Virus record (IMG/VR): IMGVR_UViG_3300048922_000465
Coordinates: 1-37,940 of that record
Origin: a virus
Reading direction: 5' to 3' (one strand)
DNA length: 37,940 nt
This document shows positions 23,918 through 31,221 of this stretch, piece by piece. The position numbers were made by a program, and so were the translations under genes. The notes beneath the pieces are model-generated. The model was not told the DNA's origin, did not search any database, and was given only the letters and a program-made list of their open reading frames with translations. Positions within the stretch are counted from its first letter, which is position 1; each line of letters begins with the position of its first letter.

Positions 23918-24069
23918 AAATACCCCTACCTTGTTGATACCCCCCCTCCCTCATTTATCCCGACGTTGCACACGACGGGGGGCGAGCGGTCTAGAAGAAA
24001 TTAGCGAAAAGGTTTTTCACCCCCCCTACCCTCCGGGGCGCGCTTTTTTGGTGCGTTTTGGGGCCGAGG

Positions 24070-24438
24070 TCACCGATTCCAGTGATGCCCTGGATCCACC
24101 GGACGGCCGTCAGTGTTGCAGCCAGGGACCGTGCCGGTCCGCTCCATCCGCTGCTTCGTCGAGTCGTGGCAGAACTTACAGAGGCTCGCCCAGTTCGCCG
24201 GATTCCAGAACAGCTTCCATGCAGCTCTGAGTTGCACCGGATCACCGCTGTCCTTAGCCTCTTTCAGCTTGGGCGGGATCTTGTGGTCGACGATTGTCGC
24301 GGCAACGGGCCGCTGATCCGACGAGCACATGGTGCAGTACGGATGTTCCCGCAGGTGACCGTCGCGAGACTTCTGCCACTTGTATCCGTAACCACGCTGA
24401 GTGCTGCTGCCCCGCCGATCATCCGACACCTTGCTCAT
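24070..24438 (-). CDS. HNH endonuclease beside terminase (122 aa)
   Basis: The protein contains YKWQKSRDGHLREHPYCTMC, then VDHKIPPKLKEAKDSGD and FWNPANWASLCKFCHDSTKQ. The two CxxC pairs (CTMC and CKFC) bind zinc and the VDH histidine is the catalytic HNH residue. Such HNH proteins sit next to the small terminase in cohesive-end phages such as HK97 and help terminase cut the packaging site. The frame is open to 24678, but the ATG at 24438 overlaps the holin-like gene stop as ATGA and gives the family length. Confidence 0.9.
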   Translation of the reverse strand: MSKVSDDRRGSSTQRGYGYKWQKSRDGHLREHPYCTMCSSDQRPVAATIVDHKIPPKLKEAKDSGDPVQLRAAWKLFWNPANWASLCKFCHDSTKQRMERTGTVPGCNTDGRPVDPGHHWNR

Positions 24439-24728
24439 CAGCCCACTCTCCACACCCGAGCCAGGTTGCCCGAACTCTGGCACACCGACCCAACGAACAC
24501 GGCCAGCAGTACCACCAGAGGCCACGAGTTGCGCGGCATGATCAGTTGGCCCTTGCCGATGTAAACGATCACCGCACCAGAAGCCACCATAACCAACCAG
24601 GCAAGGCAGCTCATGTCTCGACGGAAGCGTGCGCCACGGCGTCGGAAGGTGAACAGGCGAACGAACAACGCCACACACAACCAGAACGTGGCCTGGGTTA
24701 GGACTTCCTGCATCAGGTGACTATCCAT
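24438..24728 (-). CDS. Holin-like membrane protein (96 aa)
   Basis: The product has three predicted membrane helices (about residues 10-24, 37-55 and 63-80) with a basic loop (RLFTFRRRGARFRRD) between the first two and a charged C terminus. This fits class I or 3-TM phage holins. The ATG at 24728 overlaps the previous gene by eight bases; the longer frame has no merit. It lies far from the endolysin, at the head of the late operon, an arrangement common in Pseudomonas prophages. It may be the holin or an antiholin to the neighbouring gene. Confidence 0.7.
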   Translation of the reverse strand: MDSHLMQEVLTQATFWLCVALFVRLFTFRRRGARFRRDMSCLAWLVMVASGAVIVYIGKGQLIMPRNSWPLVVLLAVFVGSVCQSSGNLARVWRVG

Positions 24729-25086
24729 CCTGCCTCCCCTGCTGTTCAGCATCGAGACCCCGACGTTTGATAATGGCGAGCGCAACGGTGACCACCAGTA
24801 CCGAAGCACCGAACGCCGCCGGGCCGGAGTACTTGAACGGGCGAGTGCCCCACAGTTCCAACTCAGCCATGCCCGGGGCAAACAGATAGCCCATCACGAA
24901 CGAGACCAGCAGGAAGACAACCCGCTTCCACACAGGCAACTCCTCGGTGGTGGTGAAGAACACCAGGGCACCGGCAAGAGCACCGATCACGGCGAGCCCA
25001 TCAATACCTGTCAGTAACCCAGTTACAGCAGCACCGGCACCGCCGGCCACGACAACAGTTGCAGCCGTGCTCGCTGGCTCGCCCAT
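24721..25086 (-). CDS. Phage holin (121 aa)
   Basis: The protein has three hydrophobic segments (about 15-30 with GGAGAAVTGLL, 32-52 with GLAVIGALAGALVFF, 65-80 with VVFLLVSFVMGYLFA) and a last one at about 95-112, ending in a charged tail RRGLDAEQQGRQDG. Family layout (MGEPASTAATV..., TTTEELPVWKRVV, GYL..P) is that of a phage holin type common in Pseudomonas and Burkholderia. An ATG at 25086 is chosen over 25113 for its conserved start. It is the first gene of the late operon after the leader terminator. Confidence 0.8.
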   Translation of the reverse strand: MGEPASTAATVVVAGGAGAAVTGLLTGIDGLAVIGALAGALVFFTTTEELPVWKRVVFLLVSFVMGYLFAPGMAELELWGTRPFKYSGPAAFGASVLVVTVALAIIKRRGLDAEQQGRQDG

Positions 25087-25121
25087 GCTGATAACTCCAT
25101 TGCAGACACCCATCGGGCAGA

Positions 25122-25146
25122 AAAAGAAAACCCCGCCAAAGCGGGG
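25122..25146 (-). terminator. Strong leader terminator before the late operon
   Basis: Perfect arms CCCCGC/GCGGGG (25131-25136 and 25141-25146), extendable by AA/TT, with a four-base loop are followed on the minus strand by TTTTCTTTTT. It lies between the presumed late promoter region and the first late gene, where lambda has tR'. Confidence 0.88.
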
Positions 25147-25284
25147 TTAAGTGACCGGTCTAGGGAAACCGGGTGAAGCTGCACAGCACGTGCGAGGTCA
25201 GCGCCAAGGCGCAAATTCCATATCGTGGGGACTTTTTACCCCTCTCCGGAAAAACCGGAAAGGAGTGTTTTTCGGTTGATCCGC

Positions 25285-25313
25285 TCGACGCAGCTTTGAC
25301 GCACCTTGACGCA
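25285..25313. repeat. Three direct repeats TTGACGCA in the late control region
   Basis: TCGACGCA (25285-25292), TTGACGCA (25296-25303) and TTGACGCA (25306-25313) recur at 11- and 10-base intervals, close to one helical turn, and a weaker TTTGAGG follows. They lie just below the candidate Q-like gene. Helical phasing suggests a protein-binding site on one DNA face. No convincing sigma-70 promoter for the late operon is seen between here and 25147. Confidence 0.6.
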
Positions 25314-25345
25314 ACTTTGAGGTAATCACTCCAGACGAACGGCAG

Positions 25346-25834
25346 TCAGCACAACCTGACACGGGGCACCGTCGACGCTCGCATCAGATCGGTGGCCGGC
25401 GACTTTACCCGCTTATTCCGCACACGACCCGGCGCACTACGCACGGTCAAGATCAACTGCACCTGCTGGTGCAACGCGTGGACCCAGTTTCTATACGTCC
25501 GATCCGCATCTTCACCCAGGCCCAGCAAGGGCAACTGAGAGCGCACAGACCACGCAGGCCGAGGCAGATAACGATTACGCGCCAACTTCGCGAGCACGGC
25601 CCCTTTCTCCGACTGCCGCTCCAGTTGCGCGAGTGCCGCCGCAACCTCCAATGCAGCGTGATCCATCCCGCCGCCTGTTGCCATCATCAAATCGCGAGAT
25701 CCCGGCGTGCCGCGAGGGGCAGAGCCGCCCCATTCCATAATTGTCGCCATCGGGCTACCAAGACCGCCGCCCTCACCGACCTGGTTGAACTGGTTACCCC
25801 AATGCTGCATCAGTTCTTCGATTTCTTCGATCAT
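25346..25834 (-). CDS. Candidate Q-like late gene regulator (162 aa)
   Basis: The protein starts MIEEIEELMQHWGNQFNQ, has a Gly-rich segment with MEWGGSAPRGTPGSRDLMM, then a helical basic part (RNRYLPRPAWSV..., DADRTYRNWVHALHQQVQLILTVR) and a basic tail. It is a conserved Pseudomonas phage family to my recall, without a solved role. The ATG at 25834 has GGAG seven bases upstream. The function is inferred from place: it is the last gene before a gap with repeats and a strong terminator, then the holins, the same order as Q, pR', tR', S in lambda. It could instead be a transcription activator. Confidence 0.6.
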   Translation of the reverse strand: MIEEIEELMQHWGNQFNQVGEGGGLGSPMATIMEWGGSAPRGTPGSRDLMMATGGGMDHAALEVAAALAQLERQSEKGAVLAKLARNRYLPRPAWSVRSQLPLLGLGEDADRTYRNWVHALHQQVQLILTVRSAPGRVRNKRVKSPATDLMRASTVPRVRLC

Positions 25835-25861
25835 CGCCACGCTCCACCGCTCAAAACCCAA

Positions 25862-26149
25862 CCCGACACAAAAAACGCCACACTCAACACAAACCCAACA
25901 CACCTAAAACCCTTTAAATTCAATAGCCTTAAATCAAATGTGTTGAGTGTGTTGGGTGTGTTGGGTTTAACGGTTCTCGCATAAGAAAAAAATCTCGATG
26001 CAGTGGATTCAAATAACGTCGCCCATGCGCGTGCGCGACGCCAAACCCAACACACCCAACACACAAGGCGGAAAGCCGCGAAATAGAAGGCTTGAAATTG
26101 TGTTTGGTATCGAAAACCAACCCAACACACACCCGACACACCCAACACA
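25862..26149. repeat. Iteron-like field of eleven TGTGTTGGG repeats, gene-free
   Basis: The stretch 25835-26162 holds no credible gene. It has eleven copies of the 9-mer TGTGTTGGG or a one-base variant. On the minus strand: 25862, 25883, 25894, 26046, 26055, 26121, 26132 and 26141 (first base of the complement). On the plus strand: three in exact tandem at 25939, 25948 and 25957. The plus-strand pair and the 26046/26055 pair form perfect 22-bp inverted arms (25947-25968 and 26043-26064). Between them lies a unique 74-base segment. The place right behind the primase-helicase gene suggests a replication origin or a regulator binding field. Confidence 0.8.
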
Positions 26150-26162
26150 CTTTTAATCGGAC

Positions 26163-28853
26163 TCATGCTGCAGCCGCCTTGATGTGGTCCCAGTTGTCGA
26201 CGTTCCAGCCCGCCAAGCGTGCCGCAGCCCGCCAAGCAACCACCGCCTTGCCCAGATCGGCTGAACTGAGTGATGGGGGCTGGGAAGCCTGCTCATCGCG
26301 AGGAAAGAAGAACACCCCAAACTTGCGGTTGCTGCCGTCGGTCCAGGGGATGGCGCGGGTCTTATCCACCTCCGAGCTGATGAACAACGAAAACTTCGTC
26401 TGGCTCATCACGTGCTCTTTGTTGCGGTGACACCACTCCAGGAACATCGCGTAAATGTCAGTGGACAAACAGGCGCCCCACATATCACGCCCCAGCTCGC
26501 CGTATTGCCAGAGGAACAGGAAAGTCTGCCAGCTGGCCCTACTCAACGCCACCAATCGCTCACGCGCATCAGTGCTGGGCGGCCTGGTACGCTGGTCGAA
26601 GTCGCCCAGGTCAATGGATAACAACCACGCGTATAGCGCAGCGACACCACCATTCTCCAGTTCACGACCCACCGCCTTCTGGCGCTCCACAGGCAACGTC
26701 TCCATCGGCCACAGCACCAACATTCGCCGGTCACTCGGCGCGATCGGCCAAGGCATAATCTCGTTGCTGAGGAACGCGGCGTTCATGTGGTTGGCTTCCT
26801 CCCAACCGTTGATGAACTTCGACTCCATACGCACCGTCTTGCCGGTCACCAGGTGTTTGATCTTGCCCACCTGGTTGTAACGCTGATCGCGGCTCACGAC
26901 CTCTTCGAACACTGCCCACAACTTGCGGCTTTGCCAGGCGTTGAAGTTACTTTCGAGTTGCGTTTGACCGACCGTGGCCGCGTACTGACCGTAAAGCAAA
27001 CCGAAAGCATCGGCGAACAACAGGCTTTTGCCAGAGCCCTCCATCGTCGAGTGCGCCAGCACCGCCGTATCCATCTTCGCGCCCAGGTGTTGCAACGGGT
27101 ACGCCAACCACTTCACCAGCCAATCGCGTGACGACTGGTCGTGGTTGCACAGGAATGAAATCAACCACCGCAGGTTCTCGCACGCGGCATCTTCGCGCGC
27201 TGGCTCCATGGGCAGGCCGTCGAACGTGTTGATGTAAACGTTGGGATCCTTGGTCATCGTCGGGTCGAACACGATGTTCTCCACGTCGACCACACGCCGC
27301 TCCGGGCTGTTCAACCACATGCCGTACATATCACCGAGGGCCATCTTGACCGCGCCTTCGGCAACCCGCCGTTTCTTTTCCCGGTCCCAAACGTCCTTGG
27401 TACCGTCGATGTACACGTACCGCTCAATTGGCTCAAGGTTCAGAGCACCACCCTTCTTGCCAGCCATCTTGCGGGCTTGCTCGATCTCTTTGACCTTGTC
27501 ATCGGAGATCAGCTTTTTGCTGGTGTCGTCGACCCACTGTTTTGCCAATGGCTTGCCGACGCGAGCCTCAAACGCGGTTTTCTTCATCACCCGCGCCTTG
27601 TCGAGATCCCATACTTGGGTGGTGCCTTCGACCAGCACGTAACGGCGCAGCACCTGTTCATAGGTCAGCACCTCCCCCGCTCCCCCGTTAGCAGCAGGAG
27701 CGGCCTCACTTGGCGCCGCGCTGGAGTCCTGCTCGACGGCATCCGCTGATGGGGCCGGGGGAAGATCCTGTGGGGCTGGGCGCGAGGCATGCTGCATTCC
27801 CAGCATCCGGGCGGCATCCTTCACCGCCTTCGACTGGTCGCCATCGTGATCCAGCAGGCAAAACACCTCAAACGCGTCATTCTGGTGACCGTTGGCCAGC
27901 GGATCCGCGCCGTGGTGCGAATAGACCTTGCGGTCGGTGACCGTCACACCAGGCAGCCCGGTGCTACTGTGTGGATACAGCCATTTGTTACCACGCTTGA
28001 TGTAATCGTGGGCACGCAATAGCTCTTCGACATCGTGGCACCGGTTGAACTCATCAATCACCGAGGGTTTGCCGTCAGCGGGTGGAGCACGCTTGATAGG
28101 TTTCGCGGAGGGCTTCTTCGGTTTAGGCGCCCAAGGGCACGCGGCCTCGGCGTTGCGTTTGAACACATCCCAATTCTGCCAAATGTTCAGCAGCTCGTTG
28201 GTAAGCACCGGCAGACCATCAGCAGCATTCGGCGGAGTGCGCCAGGTGTACGGCTTGCCAGTACCTGGATGGATCGATGGTGGGAACACGTCCTGCACCA
28301 AGCCGGCGCGCAGCTCAAACACCGTGAACCGCTTGTATTCGTCGGCCTCGGCCTTGGCTGCCTCCTCACCGACAGAATCGCCCTGCTCTTTCGCGGCCTT
28401 GGCCCGCGCCATTAACCCTTTGTGAATCGACCCGTCAGGATCTTTCTCATTCGGCCAGGAAAGCGAGTGGCGCGTCAGCTCGATATCATCCGGCATTTTG
28501 AACAGCACGCGGAACCGCAATGGATTACCCACGATGGTCGGATAGACCACCGCCATGGCATCCAGATCGAGGCCCATCTGGTCGAACAATACAAACCGCG
28601 TCCACTGCACATCGTCCACGTCCAATGAACAGACACGGCTGGGCCCGAGCACTACGCCCAGGTTGTGATTTGGATTGCGCTGCCAGAATGCTTCGGCGGC
28701 AACCGGGTCGGTGATGTAACCGCCCGGCTTGTTCCAGCCCATGCCTTTCGGTGCCTTTTCGCCCGGGTCAATTGGGACCAGGGCAAGGTTAAAGGTTTCG
28801 ATGTAGCGGCGAGCCCAGGACGCTATCGCTGTGCTGGTGGATTGCTCACTCAT
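26163..28853 (-). CDS. Bifunctional primase-polymerase/helicase (896 aa)
   Basis: The N-terminal ~200 residues form a prim-pol domain: NLALVPIDPGEKAPKGMGWNKPGGYITDP..., then NLGVVLGPSRVCSLDVDD (about 65-81) with the catalytic acidic pair. A middle part has the GVTVTDRKVYSHHGADPLANGHQNDAFEVFCLLDHDGDQ segment common in phage primases. The C-terminal half is an SF3-like, D5-type helicase with Walker A MEGSGKS ending at residue 610 and a following SRKLWAVFEEV and NEIMPWPIAPSDRRMLV. It should unwind and prime the phage origin. ATG at 28853 overlaps the zinc-finger gene stop. Confidence 0.93.
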   Translation of the reverse strand: MSEQSTSTAIASWARRYIETFNLALVPIDPGEKAPKGMGWNKPGGYITDPVAAEAFWQRNPNHNLGVVLGPSRVCSLDVDDVQWTRFVLFDQMGLDLDAMAVVYPTIVGNPLRFRVLFKMPDDIELTRHSLSWPNEKDPDGSIHKGLMARAKAAKEQGDSVGEEAAKAEADEYKRFTVFELRAGLVQDVFPPSIHPGTGKPYTWRTPPNAADGLPVLTNELLNIWQNWDVFKRNAEAACPWAPKPKKPSAKPIKRAPPADGKPSVIDEFNRCHDVEELLRAHDYIKRGNKWLYPHSSTGLPGVTVTDRKVYSHHGADPLANGHQNDAFEVFCLLDHDGDQSKAVKDAARMLGMQHASRPAPQDLPPAPSADAVEQDSSAAPSEAAPAANGGAGEVLTYEQVLRRYVLVEGTTQVWDLDKARVMKKTAFEARVGKPLAKQWVDDTSKKLISDDKVKEIEQARKMAGKKGGALNLEPIERYVYIDGTKDVWDREKKRRVAEGAVKMALGDMYGMWLNSPERRVVDVENIVFDPTMTKDPNVYINTFDGLPMEPAREDAACENLRWLISFLCNHDQSSRDWLVKWLAYPLQHLGAKMDTAVLAHSTMEGSGKSLLFADAFGLLYGQYAATVGQTQLESNFNAWQSRKLWAVFEEVVSRDQRYNQVGKIKHLVTGKTVRMESKFINGWEEANHMNAAFLSNEIMPWPIAPSDRRMLVLWPMETLPVERQKAVGRELENGGVAALYAWLLSIDLGDFDQRTRPPSTDARERLVALSRASWQTFLFLWQYGELGRDMWGACLSTDIYAMFLEWCHRNKEHVMSQTKFSLFISSEVDKTRAIPWTDGSNRKFGVFFFPRDEQASQPPSLSSADLGKAVVAWRAAARLAGWNVDNWDHIKAAAA

Positions 28854-29053
28854 CGCCGCCGCTCCCGCAACCCCTGACAACTGACGCAGGTCGCACAACC
28901 CTGGATCGTCTGCTGACGAAGTAACGGGATAGGTTCGTCGCAATCCTCACAGAATTGCGCGCTGACGGAGCATGTCGGGCGCGGACGGCTCGCCAATGCG
29001 AGCTGGCGGAAGTACTCGGCGGCATCGTTGGCAATATCGATATCATCAGACAT
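28850..29053 (-). CDS. TraR/DksA-type zinc finger protein (67 aa)
   Basis: A small acidic N terminus (MSDDIDIANDAAEYFRQLALA) leads to a C4 zinc finger: C35-x2-C38 and C56-x2-C59, with the segment FCEDCDEPIPLLRQQTI typical of the DksA/TraR family. Such short phage members can bind the RNA polymerase secondary channel and shift host promoter choice. Start at 29053 overlaps the CII-like gene by eight bases; the longer frame to 29107 is not needed. Coupled on both sides (ATGA to the primase). Confidence 0.88.
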   Translation of the reverse strand: MSDDIDIANDAAEYFRQLALASRPRPTCSVSAQFCEDCDEPIPLLRQQTIQGCATCVSCQGLRERRR

Positions 29054-29534
29054 GATCAGCGCCCTCCATCGCCTTGCGGGCACCAGCCATGATGCCCAGC
29101 ACCTCACGGATAACGTCCATGCCCCGCTGCTCCAGCAAAAGCACTTCGTGGGGCTCCCAGATGTTGTCGGCGGCGCCGTCGTGCATGCAGGCCACGAACT
29201 GGCCTGACTCCTCGAGCATCTTGCCGACAGCCTTCAGCGCATCGGCAGTTGCCGGTACCGGTATTGGCTTGTACCAAACCGCACCTGCCGGCCTGACCAG
29301 CGCGTCCAGCAAGCAAGGATCGCCGGTCAGCCTGATCACCTCTTCCAGCTCATCAGGGTCCAGCCAGCGCCGCTCTTCGTCGTGCTTGACCTTCTTCTGC
29401 AGGCTGTCGTAATCGAGCACCATATCAAGTGCCAAAGCAGTTACGCCGCCCCGGTAATCATGGGCCGCGCGGTAGATCGCTTTGCGGAGAGAAAGAACCG
29501 GCCCAGCGGCCGGTGATTGATCTGTTCGACTCAT
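29046..29534 (-). CDS. CII-like phage regulatory protein (Phage_CP76 family, 162 aa)
   Basis: The sequence LRKAIYRAAHDYRGGVTALALDMVLDYDSLQKKVKHDEERRWLDPDELEEVIRLTGDPCLLDALV is the signature of the phage CII/CP76 regulatory family, with an N-terminal helix-turn-helix of about residues 28-75. It probably activates lysogeny promoters or controls replication genes. It heads the primase operon. Its start codon is one base after a hairpin that holds the ribosome site in its loop (29536-29558), so translation may be regulated. Confidence 0.88.
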   Translation of the reverse strand: MSRTDQSPAAGPVLSLRKAIYRAAHDYRGGVTALALDMVLDYDSLQKKVKHDEERRWLDPDELEEVIRLTGDPCLLDALVRPAGAVWYKPIPVPATADALKAVGKMLEESGQFVACMHDGAADNIWEPHEVLLLEQRGMDVIREVLGIMAGARKAMEGADHV

Positions 29535-29535
29535 A

Positions 29536-29558
29536 ACCGTAAATACCCCTTTTACGGT
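29536..29558 (-). promoter_or_regulatory. Hairpin with the cII ribosome site in its loop
   Basis: Perfect 8-bp arms ACCGTAAA/TTTACGGT (29551-29558 and 29536-29543) enclose the seven-base loop AGGGGTA, which is the ribosome binding site of the CII-like gene; the ATG follows one base later. It can be an RNA switch for translation or, as DNA, an operator dyad. Confidence 0.65.
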
Positions 29559-29627
29559 CTAGCCATAGAAACGGGCACGCCCTATCCTACGACTACGACC
29601 GATGTGCATGTGCTGTGTATCGTCGTA

Positions 29628-29667
29628 GCCGGGCTGGGGGATCTTTGGTGAGAGGCCCCAGCCCGGC
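29628..29667 (-). ncRNA. Hairpin between cro and cII with a conserved 12-base loop motif
   Basis: Perfect 12-bp arms (29628-29639 and 29656-29667) enclose a 16-base loop that reads CCTCTCACCAAAGATC on the minus strand. No T run follows, so it is not a simple terminator. The loop motif recurs on the plus-strand early operon. The place between cro and cII is that of lambda nutR. Confidence 0.7.
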
Positions 29668-29673
29668 ACCCTT

Positions 29674-29883
29674 TTACGCCGCCGCTGGCTTCCGGCGAGA
29701 TCCGATCGGACGGATCTCAAATGCCGAACAAGTCCCGTCAGCGTTCGACTTAACCCAAATGTCTCTATCAGAGCTGAGCATTTGTGATACCGCGCTTTGA
29801 GAAACCTTGAGCAACAGAGCCAACTCTGGCTGTGTTTTGCCCTTCGCGAACAACCGCAAAGGTGCACCAATAATGTTTTCCAT
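29674..29883 (-). CDS. Cro-like repressor (69 aa)
   Basis: The protein is short with a helix-turn-helix at about residues 16-36 (KTQPELALLLKVSQSAVSQML) and a C terminus like other Cro-type proteins (WVKSNADGTCSAFEIRPIGSRRKPAAA). It is divergent to cI and is the first gene of the leftward operon, so it should repress cI and early promoters in lytic growth. The ATG at 29883 has AAGGAAGG upstream; the longer frame to 29943 runs through the promoter. Confidence 0.88.
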   Translation of the reverse strand: MENIIGAPLRLFAKGKTQPELALLLKVSQSAVSQMLSSDRDIWVKSNADGTCSAFEIRPIGSRRKPAAA

Positions 29884-29914
29884 CCTTCCTTCCTCGAATG
29901 GGATTCGCACAAGG

Positions 29915-29943
29915 ATATTAGTGTGACTTCTAAAACTAAGCAA
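29915..29943 (-). promoter_or_regulatory. Promoter of the cro operon (pR-like)
   Basis: On the minus strand TTGCTT (complement of 29938-29943), a 17-base spacer and TAATAT (complement of 29915-29920) precede cro by about 30 bases. The cI-cro gap (29884-30001) should hold the CI and Cro operators, though no clear set of repeated dyads is seen. Confidence 0.7.
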
Positions 29944-29964
29944 CAGGAAATAGACGTCAGACTG

Positions 29965-29992
29965 TTTAGAGTAAATCAGCGCTGCTTATACA
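29965..29992 (+). promoter_or_regulatory. Candidate cI promoter (pRM-like)
   Basis: TTTAGA (29965-29970) and TATACA (29987-29992) are 16 bases apart. Transcription would start near 29999, only a few bases before the ATG at 30002, and there is no ribosome site, so cI mRNA may be leaderless as in lambda. The palindrome CAGCGCTG (29977-29984) lies in the spacer. Confidence 0.5.
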
Positions 29993-30001
29993 GTATCCGC
30001 T

Positions 30002-30883
30002 ATGCATACTGATAAGCCCTCGAAGCCCGATATCGATCGCCTGCTATCCCAAAAGCGTCTCGCACGCCAAAACGTGCCAGATCCAATAAGGGAGAAAGAA
30101 GCACGCCTCTTGAAGGCAAAATACCTCGCCGCGAAAAAGGTCGACCCATCTCTAAATCAAGAGAAGATTGCGGATATGTGCGGCTGGGCAGGGCAAAGCG
30201 TAGTGAGCCAATACCTCAACGCGAAAATCCCACTCAACCTCTCTGCCCTCGTAAAGTTCGCCGGCATACTCAATTTTGATCCGAGTGAAGTCAGCCCTAG
30301 ACTGACCGAATCACATCCAGCAATGGAGGTTGAACACTTCTACCCTAAGTCGCCTTCCGGCCCCCGCTGGGACAACCTAGTCATCTCAAGTCGCGAAGAA
30401 AACAATGCGCTTCGGATGGCTCCGTTTGATCTGCGGGGCGACAACGCAGCCCCGGGGGAAGGCGAAGTGGCCCTGCCCTTCTTCCGCGAAGCTGAGCTCT
30501 CCGCAGGACAAGGAACTGTGGTCATGCTTGATTCGAATGGTCGGAAGCAAATTTTTGCAAAAAGCGTTCTCAGTCTTAAGAACATAGATCCGGAGGCTGC
30601 AGGCTGCGCTACCGTTAGCGGCAATAGCATGGACCCCGTTCTGCCAGACGGCAGCATCGTAGGCGTCGATACAGCTTCCAGGAGTGTCCAAGACGGAAAA
30701 ATGTATGCACTGGACCACGACGGCCTGCTTCATGTGAAGTTGCTATACAGACTGCCAGGTGGGGGGTTGCGGTTGAAGAGCTACAATGACGCTGAACATC
30801 CTGACGAACGATATGACGGTACCTATGTTAGCCAGCATATTCGCGTTCTCGGAAAGGTGTTCTGGTACTCCGTACTGCTCTAA
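30002..30883 (+). CDS. cI: CI-like repressor with S24 peptidase domain (293 aa)
   Basis: The N-terminal half has a helix-turn-helix at about residues 52-76 (NQEKIADMCGWAGQSVVSQYL). The C-terminal half is an S24 LexA-like self-cleavage domain: Ser-209 in VSGNSMDPVLPDGSIV and Lys-246 in HVKLLYR, 37 residues apart as in LexA. A fitting cleavage site is Ala-168/Gly-169 in ELSAGQGTVV. The repressor should keep the lysogen and be inactivated with RecA after DNA damage. A 30-residue basic extension precedes the usual start. It has its own terminator. Confidence 0.93.
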   Translation: MHTDKPSKPDIDRLLSQKRLARQNVPDPIREKEARLLKAKYLAAKKVDPSLNQEKIADMCGWAGQSVVSQYLNAKIPLNLSALVKFAGILNFDPSEVSPRLTESHPAMEVEHFYPKSPSGPRWDNLVISSREENNALRMAPFDLRGDNAAPGEGEVALPFFREAELSAGQGTVVMLDSNGRKQIFAKSVLSLKNIDPEAAGCATVSGNSMDPVLPDGSIVGVDTASRSVQDGKMYALDHDGLLHVKLLYRLPGGGLRLKSYNDAEHPDERYDGTYVSQHIRVLGKVFWYSVLL

Positions 30884-30902
30884 TTCCACTTCACGCATCA
30901 AG

Positions 30903-30923
30903 GCCGCTTCAAGCGGTCTTTTT
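30903..30923 (+). terminator. Terminator after cI
   Basis: CCGCTT and AAGCGG (30903-30915) form a tight palindrome followed by TCTTTTTTG. It isolates cI from the early operon promoter at 30954. Confidence 0.8.
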
Positions 30924-30953
30924 TGTGCCCGGTGAAAACAGGGCAAAGATATA

Positions 30954-30982
30954 TTGACAGCTTATATCAGCTGGACTAATTT
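30954..30982 (+). promoter_or_regulatory. Strong early promoter (pL-like) with operator dyad
   Basis: A perfect TTGACA (30954-30959), 17 bases, and TAATTT (30977-30982) form the best promoter of the window. The dyad CAGCT...AGCTG (30958-30962 and 30969-30973) overlaps the -35 and spacer and is a likely repressor site. GCTTATA followed by CAG occurs here and near the cI promoter, a hint of a common operator half. Confidence 0.8.
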
Positions 30983-31020
30983 TATGAGCGACAAAGCCTC
31001 TCACCAAGGGTTACCCGCTC

Positions 31021-31221
31021 ATGAATATCACACAGCACATCAACACCCGCTGCCCGGTCTACCTTCACCCGACGGCGGCAACCAGCCCCGCCGCCGTAGA
31101 ACGTATCCAGCGCATCACTGGCCTTCTGGTCATCGTCAATCTGGGGCGCGCCACCATTGCACCCGCGCCCGTAGCCGTCGCCACCGATGACCACGGCCCA
31201 TGGGGCGGTGACGCAGCATGA
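31021..31221 (+). CDS. Small unknown early protein (66 aa)
   Basis: First gene of the rightward early operon. The product MNITQHINTRCPVYLHPTAA and on is a small soluble protein without a motif that I can name; similar small genes occur at this place in Pseudomonas phages to my recall. AAGGG lies 11 bases before the ATG. It overlaps the next gene as ATGA. In lambda the matching position holds the N antiterminator, but this product is not Arg-rich at its N terminus, so an N-like role is doubtful. Confidence 0.65.
   Translation: MNITQHINTRCPVYLHPTAATSPAAVERIQRITGLLVIVNLGRATIAPAPVAVATDDHGPWGGDAA

Noticed and set aside
25862-26149. CRISPR array
   Set aside because: The units are 9 bp, occur in both directions and lack regular spacers; no cas genes are near.
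25929-26235. Minus-strand frames rich in Cys, Val, Gly and Trp (MCWVC...) over the repeat field
   Set aside because: They arise from translating TGTGTTGGG repeats. Composition is low in complexity and there is no ribosome site.
29628-29667. Simple intrinsic terminator between cro and cII
   Set aside because: The arms are strong but no T run follows on the minus strand, and the loop motif is conserved elsewhere; it is listed as a hairpin element instead.
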